Below are positions 43,057-50,695 of a DNA stretch of 64,000 nucleotides, piece by piece. The stretch covers positions 934,753 through 998,752 of the forward strand of contig CAWDDE010000001.1 of assembly GCA_963801055.1 (NCBI GenBank), written 5' to 3'. Position 1 is the stretch's first letter. Every line of letters begins with the position of its first letter. The position numbers and the translations under genes are program-made. The DNA comes from DASUPK01 sp963801055 (lineage in GTDB: Bacteria; Actinomycetota; Thermoleophilia; Solirubrobacterales; 70-9). The notes under the pieces were generated by a model. The model saw nothing but the letters and a program-made list of their open reading frames with translations, was not told where the DNA came from and searched no databases.

Positions 43057-43129
43057 TGGGCGCAACTGGGCTCGAACCAGTGACCTCCAGCTTGTCGAGC
43101 TGGCGCTCTCCCAACTGAGCTATGCGCCC
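43057..43129 (-). tRNA. tRNA-Val (GAC)
   Basis: A complete 73-base cloverleaf: acceptor GGGCGCA/TGCGCCC, D-stem GCTC/GAGC, anticodon stem CCAGC/GCTGG, variable AGGTC, T-stem ACTGG/CCAGT with loop TTCGAGC, discriminator A. CCA is not encoded. The anticodon loop is TCGACAA, giving GAC, but position 33 is C rather than the nearly universal U. Confidence 0.9.
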
Positions 43130-43171
43130 GGGGTCGAGAACGGTAGCAGCGGCCCTGCCGGCCGCCAAGAG

Positions 43172-44176
43172 CTAGGCGACCGGGGCCGTCGGCGCGTGGA
43201 CCTCGTGATCCGGGTGCTCCATCAAGCCCTTGGCGCGCGCGGTGATCTTGAAGGTCTCGAGAGCGTCGTAACGCGGTTGCCAGCCCGCCGTCGATTTGAG
43301 CTTCTCGGTCGACATGATCCATGGGTAACGGAGGAACTCCAGGTTGCCCGCCGGCGCTTCAGTCCGAGGGACATGCAGCTTCCAGAGCGCGTTGTTGAGC
43401 CTCTTCATGTTCTTCAGTGAGATCGTCCGAGTCTTCTTGCCCAGCATTTCTGCGGCGCGGCGCCAGGTCAGCAGGCCGTCGCCCGCAAGGTTGAAGGCGC
43501 CCGCGTGCTTGCCGTCTAGCAGTGCGACCAGCGCCGAGACGACGTCGTCCTCGTGGACGAGCTGGAACTCCTCCTCGACTCCGTCGAGCAGCGGCACGAA
43601 GGGGTTGTTTTGGAAGCCGCGGACGATCCAGTTGTCGACGTTCGGCCCGAAGACCGTCGTCGGCCGTACGATCGTCATCACGGCGTCCGTGTTCTCGTAG
43701 GCCCAGAGCTGGCAGATGCGATCTGCGTCGGCTTTGTCTCGTGCGTAGGAGAAATCTGGGACGCCGCGCACGGGCCAGTCCTCGGCGATCGGCTTCGGAT
43801 TGTCGGGAAATGCGCCGTAGGCGGCTACCGAGGTGGTGACCATGACCTGGTCCACACCTGCATCCGAGGCGGCTTGCAGGACCGCCTGGCAGCCGTTGAC
43901 GTCGATGTCATACATCCTCGCTTCGTCGCGGATCGGGTTGAAGACGAAGGCCAGATGTATCAGCGCGTCGATCTCGTGGCCCTCGAGAAGCTCCTTCATC
44001 TCGCGGCGCTCGCGGATGTCGACCTTGACGAACTCCGTCTTCGGCCAGGCGCGAGGCGGCGGGCGGAGGTCGACGTCGATGATCTTCTCGGTCTCCTCGC
44101 GGCGCGAGAGCTCGTCTGTGAGGCGTCCGCCGATGTACCCGGAACCCCCTGTGATCAGGTAGCGCACGAGCGGCAT
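43172..44176 (-). CDS. NAD-dependent epimerase/dehydratase-family protein
   Basis: An extended short-chain dehydrogenase of 334 residues. The nucleotide-binding motif YLITGGSGYIGGRLTDELS is at the start, DVNGCQAVLQAASDAGV follows, and the active-site pair is in FSYARDKADADRI (YxxxK). VRPTTVFGPNVDNWIVRGF marks the substrate part. Ligand is unknown; nucleotide sugar or a lipid-linked substrate are both possible. The ATG at 44176 is favoured, a GTG at 44167 is also possible. Confidence 0.88.
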   Translation of the reverse strand: MPLVRYLITGGSGYIGGRLTDELSRREETEKIIDVDLRPPPRAWPKTEFVKVDIRERREMKELLEGHEIDALIHLAFVFNPIRDEARMYDIDVNGCQAVLQAASDAGVDQVMVTTSVAAYGAFPDNPKPIAEDWPVRGVPDFSYARDKADADRICQLWAYENTDAVMTIVRPTTVFGPNVDNWIVRGFQNNPFVPLLDGVEEEFQLVHEDDVVSALVALLDGKHAGAFNLAGDGLLTWRRAAEMLGKKTRTISLKNMKRLNNALWKLHVPRTEAPAGNLEFLRYPWIMSTEKLKSTAGWQPRYDALETFKITARAKGLMEHPDHEVHAPTAPVA

Positions 44177-44329
44177 CCTATCCTGGCCGGGCGGCCAGCG
44201 TCTGCGAACACGATCGCTCACCATCCCCGGTTGCGGAAAACCCACACGATCGCGCGGGAAATCCGCACAGTTCTGCAACACCGCGCGAGAGACGCAACCT
44301 TCCGCGGAAGGCCGTGTTAGTGTCTCCTG

Positions 44330-44465
44330 ACAGGCTCAAGTTCAGCCGCGCCGCGTCTGACACTTGAGCCACAAGACTTGAAGGACCGACGGGCCGGCGA
44401 AGGGGACTTTCGCCGGCGGCACGTCCTTTCGGAAACAAAGGGCCCCTTCACAGGGGCCCTTTTCC
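44330..44465 (+). ncRNA. Putative structured RNA ending in an intrinsic terminator
   Basis: No protein-coding pattern was seen here. The plus strand folds into three helices: GGCTCAAGT (44333-44341) with ACTTGAGCC (44362-44370); an outer AAGGAC (44381-44386) with GTCCTT (44423-44428) enclosing CCGGCGAA/TTCGCCGG (44394-44416); and the terminator. The terminator has no plus-strand gene upstream, so an RNA must begin between 44177 and 44330. It may be a small RNA or an attenuating leader for the hydrolase gene at 44532. No known Rfam class was recognised by eye. Confidence 0.55.
44437..44464 (+). terminator. Strong intrinsic terminator
   Basis: AAAGGGCCCCT and AGGGGCCCTTTT flank a four-base loop, giving an 11-bp stem followed by TTTT on the plus strand. 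On the minus strand a T-rich tail (CCCTTTGTTTCC) also exists, so it may work both ways. It closes the putative structured RNA. Confidence 0.85.
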
Positions 44466-44531
44466 GTGCTCGGGGCAGACTGCCCCCCGGTGCTGGAAAG
44501 TAAACGGACGGAGCGATACGGTCGGCGGACG

Positions 44532-45284
44532 ATGGATCGCCCCAGGGTGCTGCTGGTGCCCACGCTAACTGAGGTCGAGTGGAAGATCAGGCCGCTGATC
44601 GAGGAGTGGGCCGAGGTCGCCTCGTTCGATGCGCCGGGCGTCGGCGACGAGCCCGCGACAACGCTTACGCCCGAGGCGATTATCACCCGAGGGGTTGAGG
44701 AGGTCGAGCGGCGGGGCTGGGAGCGCTGCGTGATCGTCGGCGACGAGGTCGGTGCGGCGCAGGCCGCCCACATCGCCGGGGCCAGACCCGCGGCCACCCG
44801 CGCTCTCGTTCTCGGTCATGCCACGCTCACCTTCGGCCGCGACGGTCCGCGACGCCCCCTGAACGGAGAGCTCTTCGACGCGCTCCTCCAGCTGGCGCAT
44901 ACCGACTACCGGAGCTACGTCCGCGCACTCTGTCAGCTCACCCAGCATGCATACGACGACGAGCTGGCCAACCGGTACATGGAGCGCGTCCCGCAGGAGG
45001 TGGCCCTCGGCTACCTCGAGCACCTCCTGCCGCGCATGGAGGCCGAGCACCTGGAGCCGATCCTCAGATCGCTCGACGTCCCGATGCTGCTGGTTGAGCA
45101 CCGGGGCTGTCTGGGCTGGACGGCCGAGGGCTTCGAGGAGGCCGTGGCGGCCTTCCCCGAAGCCACCACCGGCTCCGTCGAGATCAAGGCGAGCTGCGAT
45201 CCCCGGTTCGCCGAGCTCATCCGCGAGTTCTGCGAGGGGCTGTCCGAGCCCAGCGGCACTCCCGCCGCCGAGCAGGCCTCCTAG
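44532..45284 (+). CDS. Alpha/beta-hydrolase-like protein
   Basis: The 250-residue product starts RPRVLLVPTLTEVEWKIRPL with the pattern of an alpha/beta hydrolase (strand, then FDAPGVGDEP and a nucleophile-elbow-like VIVGDEVGAAQAAHIAG). The usual G-x-S-x-G Ser is replaced by Asp-Glu (GDEVG), so it may not be a Ser hydrolase. The C-terminal VPMLLVEHRGCLGWTAEGFE and the final DPRFAELIREFCE helix resemble the family's late strand and His-containing helix. It is downstream of the terminated RNA. Confidence 0.65.
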   Translation: MDRPRVLLVPTLTEVEWKIRPLIEEWAEVASFDAPGVGDEPATTLTPEAIITRGVEEVERRGWERCVIVGDEVGAAQAAHIAGARPAATRALVLGHATLTFGRDGPRRPLNGELFDALLQLAHTDYRSYVRALCQLTQHAYDDELANRYMERVPQEVALGYLEHLLPRMEAEHLEPILRSLDVPMLLVEHRGCLGWTAEGFEEAVAAFPEATTGSVEIKASCDPRFAELIREFCEGLSEPSGTPAAEQAS

Positions 45285-45613
45285 CGCTGTCCCTCGGGAG
45301 TCTCGACTTCAAGCGTGAGACCGTCGACGCCCGTGACGGTCACCCGCTCGCCGACCTCTGCCCGCGAGCTGCAGCGGGCGTGCCAGATCTCACCCCGCAG
45401 GCGGACTCGTCCCCGGGGATCGCAGGTCTCGATCACCTCGCCCCTCGACCCGATCAGGCCCTCCACCCCGGTCCTCACCCGGTAGCGGCGCAGGAATCGG
45501 ATCCAGAAGCCGACCTCCGCCAGCTCGATCACGATCCCGAGCGCCACCGCCGCGATCCCCCAGCCCGGCGGGAGCACGAAGAGGGCGAGGAGGATCGCGC
45601 CGACCAGCAGCAT
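45281..45613 (-). CDS. NfeD-like membrane protein
   Basis: The 110-residue protein has two short membrane helices (MLLVGAILLALFVLPPGWGI, AAVALGIVIELAEVGFWIRF) followed by a C-terminal OB-fold (GVEGLIGSRGEVIETCDPRG, RVRLRGEIWHARC, VTVTGVDGLTLEVE). It is a short member of the NfeD class that usually accompanies stomatin-like or ClpP-class genes; neither is found nearby. Its stop shares a CTAG with the convergent hydrolase gene. Confidence 0.85.
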   Translation of the reverse strand: MLLVGAILLALFVLPPGWGIAAVALGIVIELAEVGFWIRFLRRYRVRTGVEGLIGSRGEVIETCDPRGRVRLRGEIWHARCSSRAEVGERVTVTGVDGLTLEVETPEGQR

Positions 45614-45637
45614 CGGCCGATGCTATGGCTAACGACG

Positions 45638-45805
45638 CTAGGCGCTCTTCGGGGAACGCGAGCGGCGCCGGACGGTCGGGGTCGTGCGCGTCGGGGCGTT
45701 GTCGTCGCTGGGTGGAACCTCGGCGACGGCGAAGGGCTGGGTGGGCTGCACCTCTGCCCGCTTTCTGTGCACCCTCTCGCGGGCGTATTCGACAACCTCG
45801 CCCAT
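45638..45805 (-). CDS. Small charged protein, tentative
   Basis: From the ATG at 45805 the 55-residue product reads MGEVVEYARERVHRKRAEVQ and ends with a basic, Thr/Arg-rich tail (RTTPTVRRRSRSPKSA). GAGGAGG lies very close to the start, so either the spacing is unusual or the start is further upstream in the same frame. It is located between an NfeD-like gene (24 bp) and the tRNA-Cys gene. No homolog was recognised; the call depends on an acceptable ribosome site only. Confidence 0.4.
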   Translation of the reverse strand: MGEVVEYARERVHRKRAEVQPTQPFAVAEVPPSDDNAPTRTTPTVRRRSRSPKSA

Positions 45806-45872
45806 CGCCTCCTCGCAGCGCTCGACTCCCTGTTGCTCAAGAAACGATCCCGCCGGAGCGAGGCTCTCTCGA

Positions 45873-45943
45873 AGGCGCCTACCGGAATCGAACCGGTGTA
45901 AACGGCTTTGCAGGCCGCTGCGTAGCCACTCCGCCAAGGCGCC
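45873..45943 (-). tRNA. tRNA-Cys (GCA)
   Basis: 71-base cloverleaf: acceptor GGCGCCT/AGGCGCC, anticodon loop CTGCAAA in the stem CGGC/GCCG, T-loop TTCGATT and discriminator U, as is usual for tRNA-Cys. CCA is not encoded. Confidence 0.95.
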
Positions 45944-46028
45944 ACGCTGATCAGAGCCTAGCGACGACCCTCTGACTGGAAACGCCCCGCGAGGCCATCC
46001 TGGCCTTCGGGGCGGCGGAGTCAAGGCA

Positions 46029-46102
46029 AGCGGCTGATGGGATTCGAACCCACGACCTTCTGCATGGCAAGCAGACGCTCTAGCCAACTGAGCTACAGCC
46101 GC
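46029..46102 (-). tRNA. tRNA-Gly (GCC)
   Basis: 74-base cloverleaf: acceptor GCGGCTG/CAGCCGC, anticodon stem TCTGC/GCAGA with loop TTGCCAT, T-stem GTGGG/CCCAT with loop TTCGAAT. The three tRNA genes in this region share the minus strand but are separated by other genes. A partial copy of its 5' end lies 47 bp upstream. Confidence 0.95.
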
Positions 46103-46148
46103 GCGAGGCCCGATTCTAGCTTCGCCGTGCGGTTTCACGCCTCCGATT

Positions 46149-46175
46149 GCCAACTGAGCTACAGCCGCGCGAGGC
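46149..46175 (-). repeat. Partial duplicate of the tRNA-Gly 5' end
   Basis: 27 bases identical to 46083-46109, i.e. the first 20 tRNA bases (acceptor strand, D-stem start GCGGCTGTAGCTCAGTTGGC) plus 7 flanking bases. The copy lies 66 bp upstream of the functional gene. The rest of the tRNA is absent, so it cannot fold as a tRNA. Confidence 0.9.
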
Positions 46176-46279
46176 GAAAAGTGTAGGCGCGGACCTGCGT
46201 GGTTCCCGCGCGTAGTCCCACCTAATTTTGGGTATGGTTCCCGGAACTTGGGGTAACTAACGACGGAAGGGGACCATCG

Positions 46280-47122
46280 ATGCACCGAAAGGCTCTGACC
46301 GCGCTGGTCGCAGCTGCCGCGATCTCTGCCATCGCCATCGCACCATCGGCCGCCTCGGCCTGGGCGCCGGCCGACCAGGCGACCGTCCATCCAGGGGTTC
46401 AGGTCTTCACGGAAGGTGCGCAGTGCACCGCGAACTTCGTCTACCAGGATGCCTCGAACACCTATCTCGGGCAGGCGGCGCACTGCTCGGGCACCGGCGC
46501 CGCCACCGACACGAACGGCTGCGACTCGGAGTCGCTGCCGATCGGGACGCCGGTGGACGTCACCGGGGCAGATCACCCGGGCGTGCTCGCCTACAACTCG
46601 TGGCTCACCATGCAGTCGAGGGGTGAGACCGACGAGAACACCTGCGCGTTCAACGACCTCGCCCTGATCCGGGTCGATCCGGCTGACGTGGCGAAGGTGA
46701 ACCCGTCGGTGCCCCAGCTCGGCGGACCCACCGGGGTGGGCGCCTGGGGCGCCTCGGGCTCGACCGTCTACAGCTACGGCAACTCCGAGCTGCGCGGCGG
46801 CGTCACCGCACTCAGCCCGAAGCAGGGAGTGGTCGTTCAGAACACCGGAGGCGGCTGGAGCCACGACGTCTATACGGCGACGCCCGGGATCCCGGGTGAC
46901 TCCGGCAGCGGCTTCTTGAACGCGAGCGGCGGCGCGATCGGCGTGCTCAGCACGGTGCAGCTCGCACCGCTGGCTGGCTCGAACGGCGTCGGCGACCTCC
47001 CCAGCGAGATCGCCTACATGCATGCCAACGCTCCCGGATTCGCCGGGGTCGACCTGGTGCCGGGAACCGAGCCGTTCGACGGGAATGTCGCCCAGGCCGT
47101 CCTCAAGGGAATCGGCCTCTAG
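46280..47122 (+). CDS. Secreted trypsin-like serine protease
   Basis: Signal peptide MHRKALTALVAAAAISAIAI with cleavage near ASA, 280 residues in all. The S1 triad is visible: H68 in YLGQAAHCS, D126 in FNDLALIRV and S208 in PGIPGDSGSG. Cys pairs (C49/C69, C81/C122) could be disulfides. The insertions and N-terminus resemble the secreted actinobacterial S1 proteases. GGAAGGGG precedes the ATG and a strong terminator follows the stop, so it is monocistronic. Confidence 0.9.
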   Translation: MHRKALTALVAAAAISAIAIAPSAASAWAPADQATVHPGVQVFTEGAQCTANFVYQDASNTYLGQAAHCSGTGAATDTNGCDSESLPIGTPVDVTGADHPGVLAYNSWLTMQSRGETDENTCAFNDLALIRVDPADVAKVNPSVPQLGGPTGVGAWGASGSTVYSYGNSELRGGVTALSPKQGVVVQNTGGGWSHDVYTATPGIPGDSGSGFLNASGGAIGVLSTVQLAPLAGSNGVGDLPSEIAYMHANAPGFAGVDLVPGTEPFDGNVAQAVLKGIGL

Positions 47123-47153
47123 GGCATTGCAGCTACCTCGATAGAAGGCTGGA

Positions 47154-47188
47154 GAGGCCGGGTCCCCGAGGGCCCGGCCTCTTCATTT
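47154..47188 (+). terminator. Intrinsic terminator behind the protease gene
   Basis: GAGGCCGGG and CCCGGCCTC form a 9-bp stem around a short loop, followed by TTCATTT, 30 bp after the protease stop. It is at the border with the convergent aldo/keto reductase gene. Confidence 0.8.
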
Positions 47189-47190
47189 CC

Positions 47191-48057
47191 TCAGCCTGAA
47201 GCCGACTCGAGCTCCGCGAGCTCGTCCTGGGAGAGCCGCAGCGAGGCCGCGCCGAGGTTCTGCTCGAGGTGCTCGACGGATGAGGTGCCCGGGATCGGCA
47301 GGATGACGGGCGAGTGCGCCAGAAGCCAGGCGAGCGCAACCTGCGCCGGCGTTGCGTCGTGCCGCGATGCGATCCGGTCCACGGGACCGCCCGGCTGGGC
47401 GAGATGGCCTGACTCGATCGGGGCCCACGGGAAGAAGGCAATCCCAAGCTCCTCGCAGCGATCGAGCACATCCTGCGAGGAGCGATCGATGAGGCTGAAC
47501 CTGTTCTGGACCGAGACGACCTCAACGATCTCGCGGGCGGTCTCGAGCTGGTCCAGAGAGACGTTGGAGACGCCGATGTGGCGAATCTTGCCCTCCGCCT
47601 GGAGCTCCTTGAGCGCACCGATCGAAATCTCGTACGGCACCTTCGGATCGGGGCGGTGGTCTTGGTAGAGCTCGATGGTGTCGAGCCGCAACCGTCGGAG
47701 CGAGCCCTCGCAGGCCTCCCTCAGGTGCTCGGGGCGGCCATCGGCGGGCCAGCCCCGGCCCGGGCCGGTCCGAACCAGCCCGCCCTTGGTGGCGATCAGC
47801 AGATCCTCCGGATAGGGATAGAGGGCCTCTGCAATCAGCTCCTCGCTGACGTTCGGCCCGTACGAGTCGGCGGTGTCGATCAGGTTGACGCCGAGCTCCA
47901 CTGCTCGCCGCAGGACGGCGATGGCGCCGTCGTGATCGGGCGGGGGCCCCCAGATTCCCGGCCCGGTGATCCGCATCGCTCCGAAGCCGAATCGGCGAAC
48001 CGTCCGCTCGCCGATTGCGATCGTGCCGACGGCGTCATCGGTAAGTGCGGGAGCCAC
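47191..48057 (-). CDS. Aldo/keto reductase
   Basis: The 288-residue (GTG start) NADPH-dependent oxidoreductase has the barrel landmarks: GFGAMRITGPGIWGPPPDHD, the active-site LIDTADSYGPNVSEELIAEA with the Asp/Tyr, the LIATKGG Lys, the YQDHRPDPKVPYEI His, GKIRHIGVSNVSLDQLETA and the cofactor end ILPIPGTSSVEHLEQNLGA. The substrate is unknown. It stops near the protease terminator. Confidence 0.95.
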   Translation of the reverse strand: MAPALTDDAVGTIAIGERTVRRFGFGAMRITGPGIWGPPPDHDGAIAVLRRAVELGVNLIDTADSYGPNVSEELIAEALYPYPEDLLIATKGGLVRTGPGRGWPADGRPEHLREACEGSLRRLRLDTIELYQDHRPDPKVPYEISIGALKELQAEGKIRHIGVSNVSLDQLETAREIVEVVSVQNRFSLIDRSSQDVLDRCEELGIAFFPWAPIESGHLAQPGGPVDRIASRHDATPAQVALAWLLAHSPVILPIPGTSSVEHLEQNLGAASLRLSQDELAELESASG

Positions 48058-48088
48058 CGGGTGACCTTAGCGACGGGCAGCCGCCGGC

Positions 48089-48496
48089 TCAGGCGGCGCG
48101 GTCGAGCGCCTCGTTGAGGAGCTCGTCGGCGCGCTCGTTATCGCCACGCCTCACGTGGCGAATCGACCAACTGCCGAGATCGCGCAGCGCCTCTGTCACC
48201 TCGGCGTGCAGCGGACGGAGGTGCTCCTGCTTGACCTTCCACTTGCCGCGAACCTGCTCCACGATCAGCATCGAGTCCCCGACGAATTCGACCTCGTTCG
48301 CCCCGACCTGCTTGGCGAGATCGATGCCGAGCAGTAGCGCGCGGTACTCGGCCACGTTGTTGGTGGCCTCGCCGATCGTCAACGCGCGCTCGGCCAGCAC
48401 CGCTCCGGAGGGATCGGTGACGACGGCTGCGATCGCGGCCGGGCCCGGGTTCCCGCGCGAGCCCCCGTCGACGTTGACGATCACCCTCTTGGCCAC
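48089..48496 (-). CDS. RNase HI-family protein
   Basis: The GTG at 48496 gives 135 residues with the RNase H fold: VIVNVDGGSRGNPGPAAIAA (first Asp), ATNNVAEYRALLLGIDLAKQ (Glu), FVGDSMLIVEQVRGKWKVKQ (second Asp) and RHVRRGDNERADELLNEALD (final Asp). It resembles the N-terminal domain of the mycobacterial RNase HI/CobC-like fusion, but stands alone here. It should remove RNA from RNA-DNA hybrids. It lies 26 bp after the EF-G paralog. Confidence 0.9.
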   Translation of the reverse strand: MAKRVIVNVDGGSRGNPGPAAIAAVVTDPSGAVLAERALTIGEATNNVAEYRALLLGIDLAKQVGANEVEFVGDSMLIVEQVRGKWKVKQEHLRPLHAEVTEALRDLGSWSIRHVRRGDNERADELLNEALDRAA

Positions 48497-48522
48497 GTGC
48501 GGCAAGCTACCTGCCGCAACCG

Positions 48523-50610
48523 TTAGGCCCGGACTTCCTCCTCGGCGCGGGCCTCCGAGATCACCTTCTGGGCCAGGTGCGAGGGGATCTCCTCGTGCCG
48601 AGCGAACTCCATCGTGTAGTCGCCGCGACCGCCGGTGATCTGCCGCAGGTCGCGCGGATAGTCGAGCACCTCGGCCATCGGCACCTCGGCCTTGATCTCC
48701 GTCGCGGAGCCCTTGGCCTCCATGCCGAGCGGCCGTCCGCGCCGCGAGTTGAGATCGCCTACCACGTCGCCGACCACGTCCTCGGGCACCGTGACCGTGA
48801 CCAGCATGATCGGCTCGAGCAGCACCGGTTCGGCCTCCTCCATCGCCTGCTTGAAGGCCATCGAGCCGGCGATCTTGAATGCCATCTCCGATGAGTCGAC
48901 CGAGTGGTGTGAGCCGTCGTAGAGGGTGACCCGCACGTCCTTCACCGGGTAGCCGGCGAGGGTGCCGTGCTGCATCGCCTCGGCGATCCCCTTCTCAACG
49001 GCCGGGATGAACCCCTTGGGGATAACCCCGCCCTTGATCGCGTCAATGAAGTCCAGCCCAGTGCCGGGCTCGGCCGGCTCGAGCTCGATGTGGGCGTCCC
49101 CGAACTGGCCGCGCCCGCCGGTCTGTTTCTTGTAGCGCCCGTGCGCCTTGGCCGCCTTGCGGATCGACTCCAGATAGGGAACGCGCGGCGGGTGTAGGTT
49201 GATCTCGGCGCCGAAGCGCTCCTTCATCCGATCAGTGATCACCTCGACGTGGATCTGGGTGAGCCCCGCAATGATCTGCTCGCCGGTCTGCTGGTCGCGG
49301 TGGACGTCGAGGGTCGGGTCCTCCTCCTCGAGCCTCCGGATCGCGCTCGCCGCCTTCTCCTCGTCGCCCTTGGTCTTCGGCTCGAAGGCGAAGGCCATCA
49401 CCGGCGCCGGCAGGTCGAGCGGCGGGAAGGAGATCCTCGTGTCCTTACCCGCCAGGACGTCGCCGGCACGGGTCTCCTTCAGCTTCGCCACCGCGCCGAT
49501 GTCGCCGGCTCCGAGTTCCGAGACCTGTTCGTGCTCCTTGCCGTGGGAGACGAGCAGCTGGCCGATCCGCTCCTTGGCACGGCGGGTCACGTTGGTGACT
49601 TGTGAGTCCCCCCTCAGAACGCCCGAGTAGACGCGGAAGAGGTTGAGGCGCCCGGCGTAGGGGTCGGCGAGAGTCTTGAAGACGTAGGCGATCAGCTCAC
49701 CATCCTCATCGGGTGCGATCCCGATGTCCTCGCCCTCTCCACCGACGGCCGTGATCGCGCCACGCATCGCGGGCGAGGGCAGGTCCTCGACCAGAGCCTC
49801 CAGCAGCCGGGTCGTCCCCAGGTTCTTAGTCGCGACCCCGCAAGCGACCGGGAAGATCTTGCCGTCGGTCACCCCCCGCTTCAGCACCGTGACGATCTCG
49901 TCGTGGTCGATCTCCTCCCCCTCGAGGTAGCGCTCCATGAGCTCGTCGGAGTTCTCAGCCACCTCGTCCATCAGCTTCTCGCGGTATTCCTGCGCCTGCG
50001 CCTGGAGCTCCTCAGGGATCTCCTGGGGCCCGGGCGCCCCCCTCCCCTCTCCCTGCGCGACGAACGCCTTCATGTCGATCAGGTCGATCACGCCACGCAC
50101 CTCGTGCTCCAAGCCGATCGGGATCTCCGTTGCGACGACGTGGTTGCCGAAGGCGCTCTGGAGCGACTCCAGGGCCCGGAAGAAATCGGCCCGCTCGCGG
50201 TCGAGCATGTTGACGAAGACGAGGCGGGCAAGGCCTTCGCGGTCCGCCCGCTGCCAGAGCCTCTCGGTGTGGACCTCGACGCCCATCACCGCGTTCACCA
50301 CGACCACCGCGGCGTCGACCACCCGAAGCGCCGCAATCGTGTCGGCGATGAAGCTCGGTTCCCCGGGCGTGTCGATCAGGTTGATCTTGCGCCCGTCGTG
50401 CTCAAACGAGGCGACCGCGGCGCCGATCGACATCTCCCGCTCGTGCTCGTCCCCCTCGAAGTCGGAGACGGTGGTGCCGTCCTCGACACGGCCGAGGCGG
50501 TTGATGACACCGGCCTCGAAGAGCAACGCTTCGTTCAGCGACGTCTTGCCGCTGCCGCGATGACCAATCAAAGCGACGTTCCGGATTCGGTCTGCGGCCT
50601 TGTGAGGCAT
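48523..50610 (-). CDS. Elongation factor G-like GTPase (fusA2-type)
   Basis: 695 residues with the five-domain EF-G layout. The P-loop is GHRGSGKTSL rather than the AHIDAGKT of EF-G proper. G3 is DTPGEPSF and the G4 position reads VNMLDRE instead of NKxD, so nucleotide specificity may be altered. Domain IV includes GRYKKQTGGRGQFGDAHIEL, typical of EF-G2/FusA-like paralogs. These features place it in the paralogous group also found in mycobacteria, of unclear role, rather than as the main translocase. The lost motif should be tested. Confidence 0.9.
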   Translation of the reverse strand: MPHKAADRIRNVALIGHRGSGKTSLNEALLFEAGVINRLGRVEDGTTVSDFEGDEHEREMSIGAAVASFEHDGRKINLIDTPGEPSFIADTIAALRVVDAAVVVVNAVMGVEVHTERLWQRADREGLARLVFVNMLDRERADFFRALESLQSAFGNHVVATEIPIGLEHEVRGVIDLIDMKAFVAQGEGRGAPGPQEIPEELQAQAQEYREKLMDEVAENSDELMERYLEGEEIDHDEIVTVLKRGVTDGKIFPVACGVATKNLGTTRLLEALVEDLPSPAMRGAITAVGGEGEDIGIAPDEDGELIAYVFKTLADPYAGRLNLFRVYSGVLRGDSQVTNVTRRAKERIGQLLVSHGKEHEQVSELGAGDIGAVAKLKETRAGDVLAGKDTRISFPPLDLPAPVMAFAFEPKTKGDEEKAASAIRRLEEEDPTLDVHRDQQTGEQIIAGLTQIHVEVITDRMKERFGAEINLHPPRVPYLESIRKAAKAHGRYKKQTGGRGQFGDAHIELEPAEPGTGLDFIDAIKGGVIPKGFIPAVEKGIAEAMQHGTLAGYPVKDVRVTLYDGSHHSVDSSEMAFKIAGSMAFKQAMEEAEPVLLEPIMLVTVTVPEDVVGDVVGDLNSRRGRPLGMEAKGSATEIKAEVPMAEVLDYPRDLRQITGGRGDYTMEFARHEEIPSHLAQKVISEARAEEEVRA

Positions 50611-50695
50611 TGGGCACGGACCCTATATGCATCGCCTGCGGTTGCCAAGGCGCCGCTCCGGCGGCCCTAGGCGCGCCTAACTCGCGCTCTTGGGC

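Noticed and set aside
46149..46175. Second tRNA-Gly gene
   Set aside because: Only the first 20 tRNA bases are repeated; anticodon and T-arms are missing.
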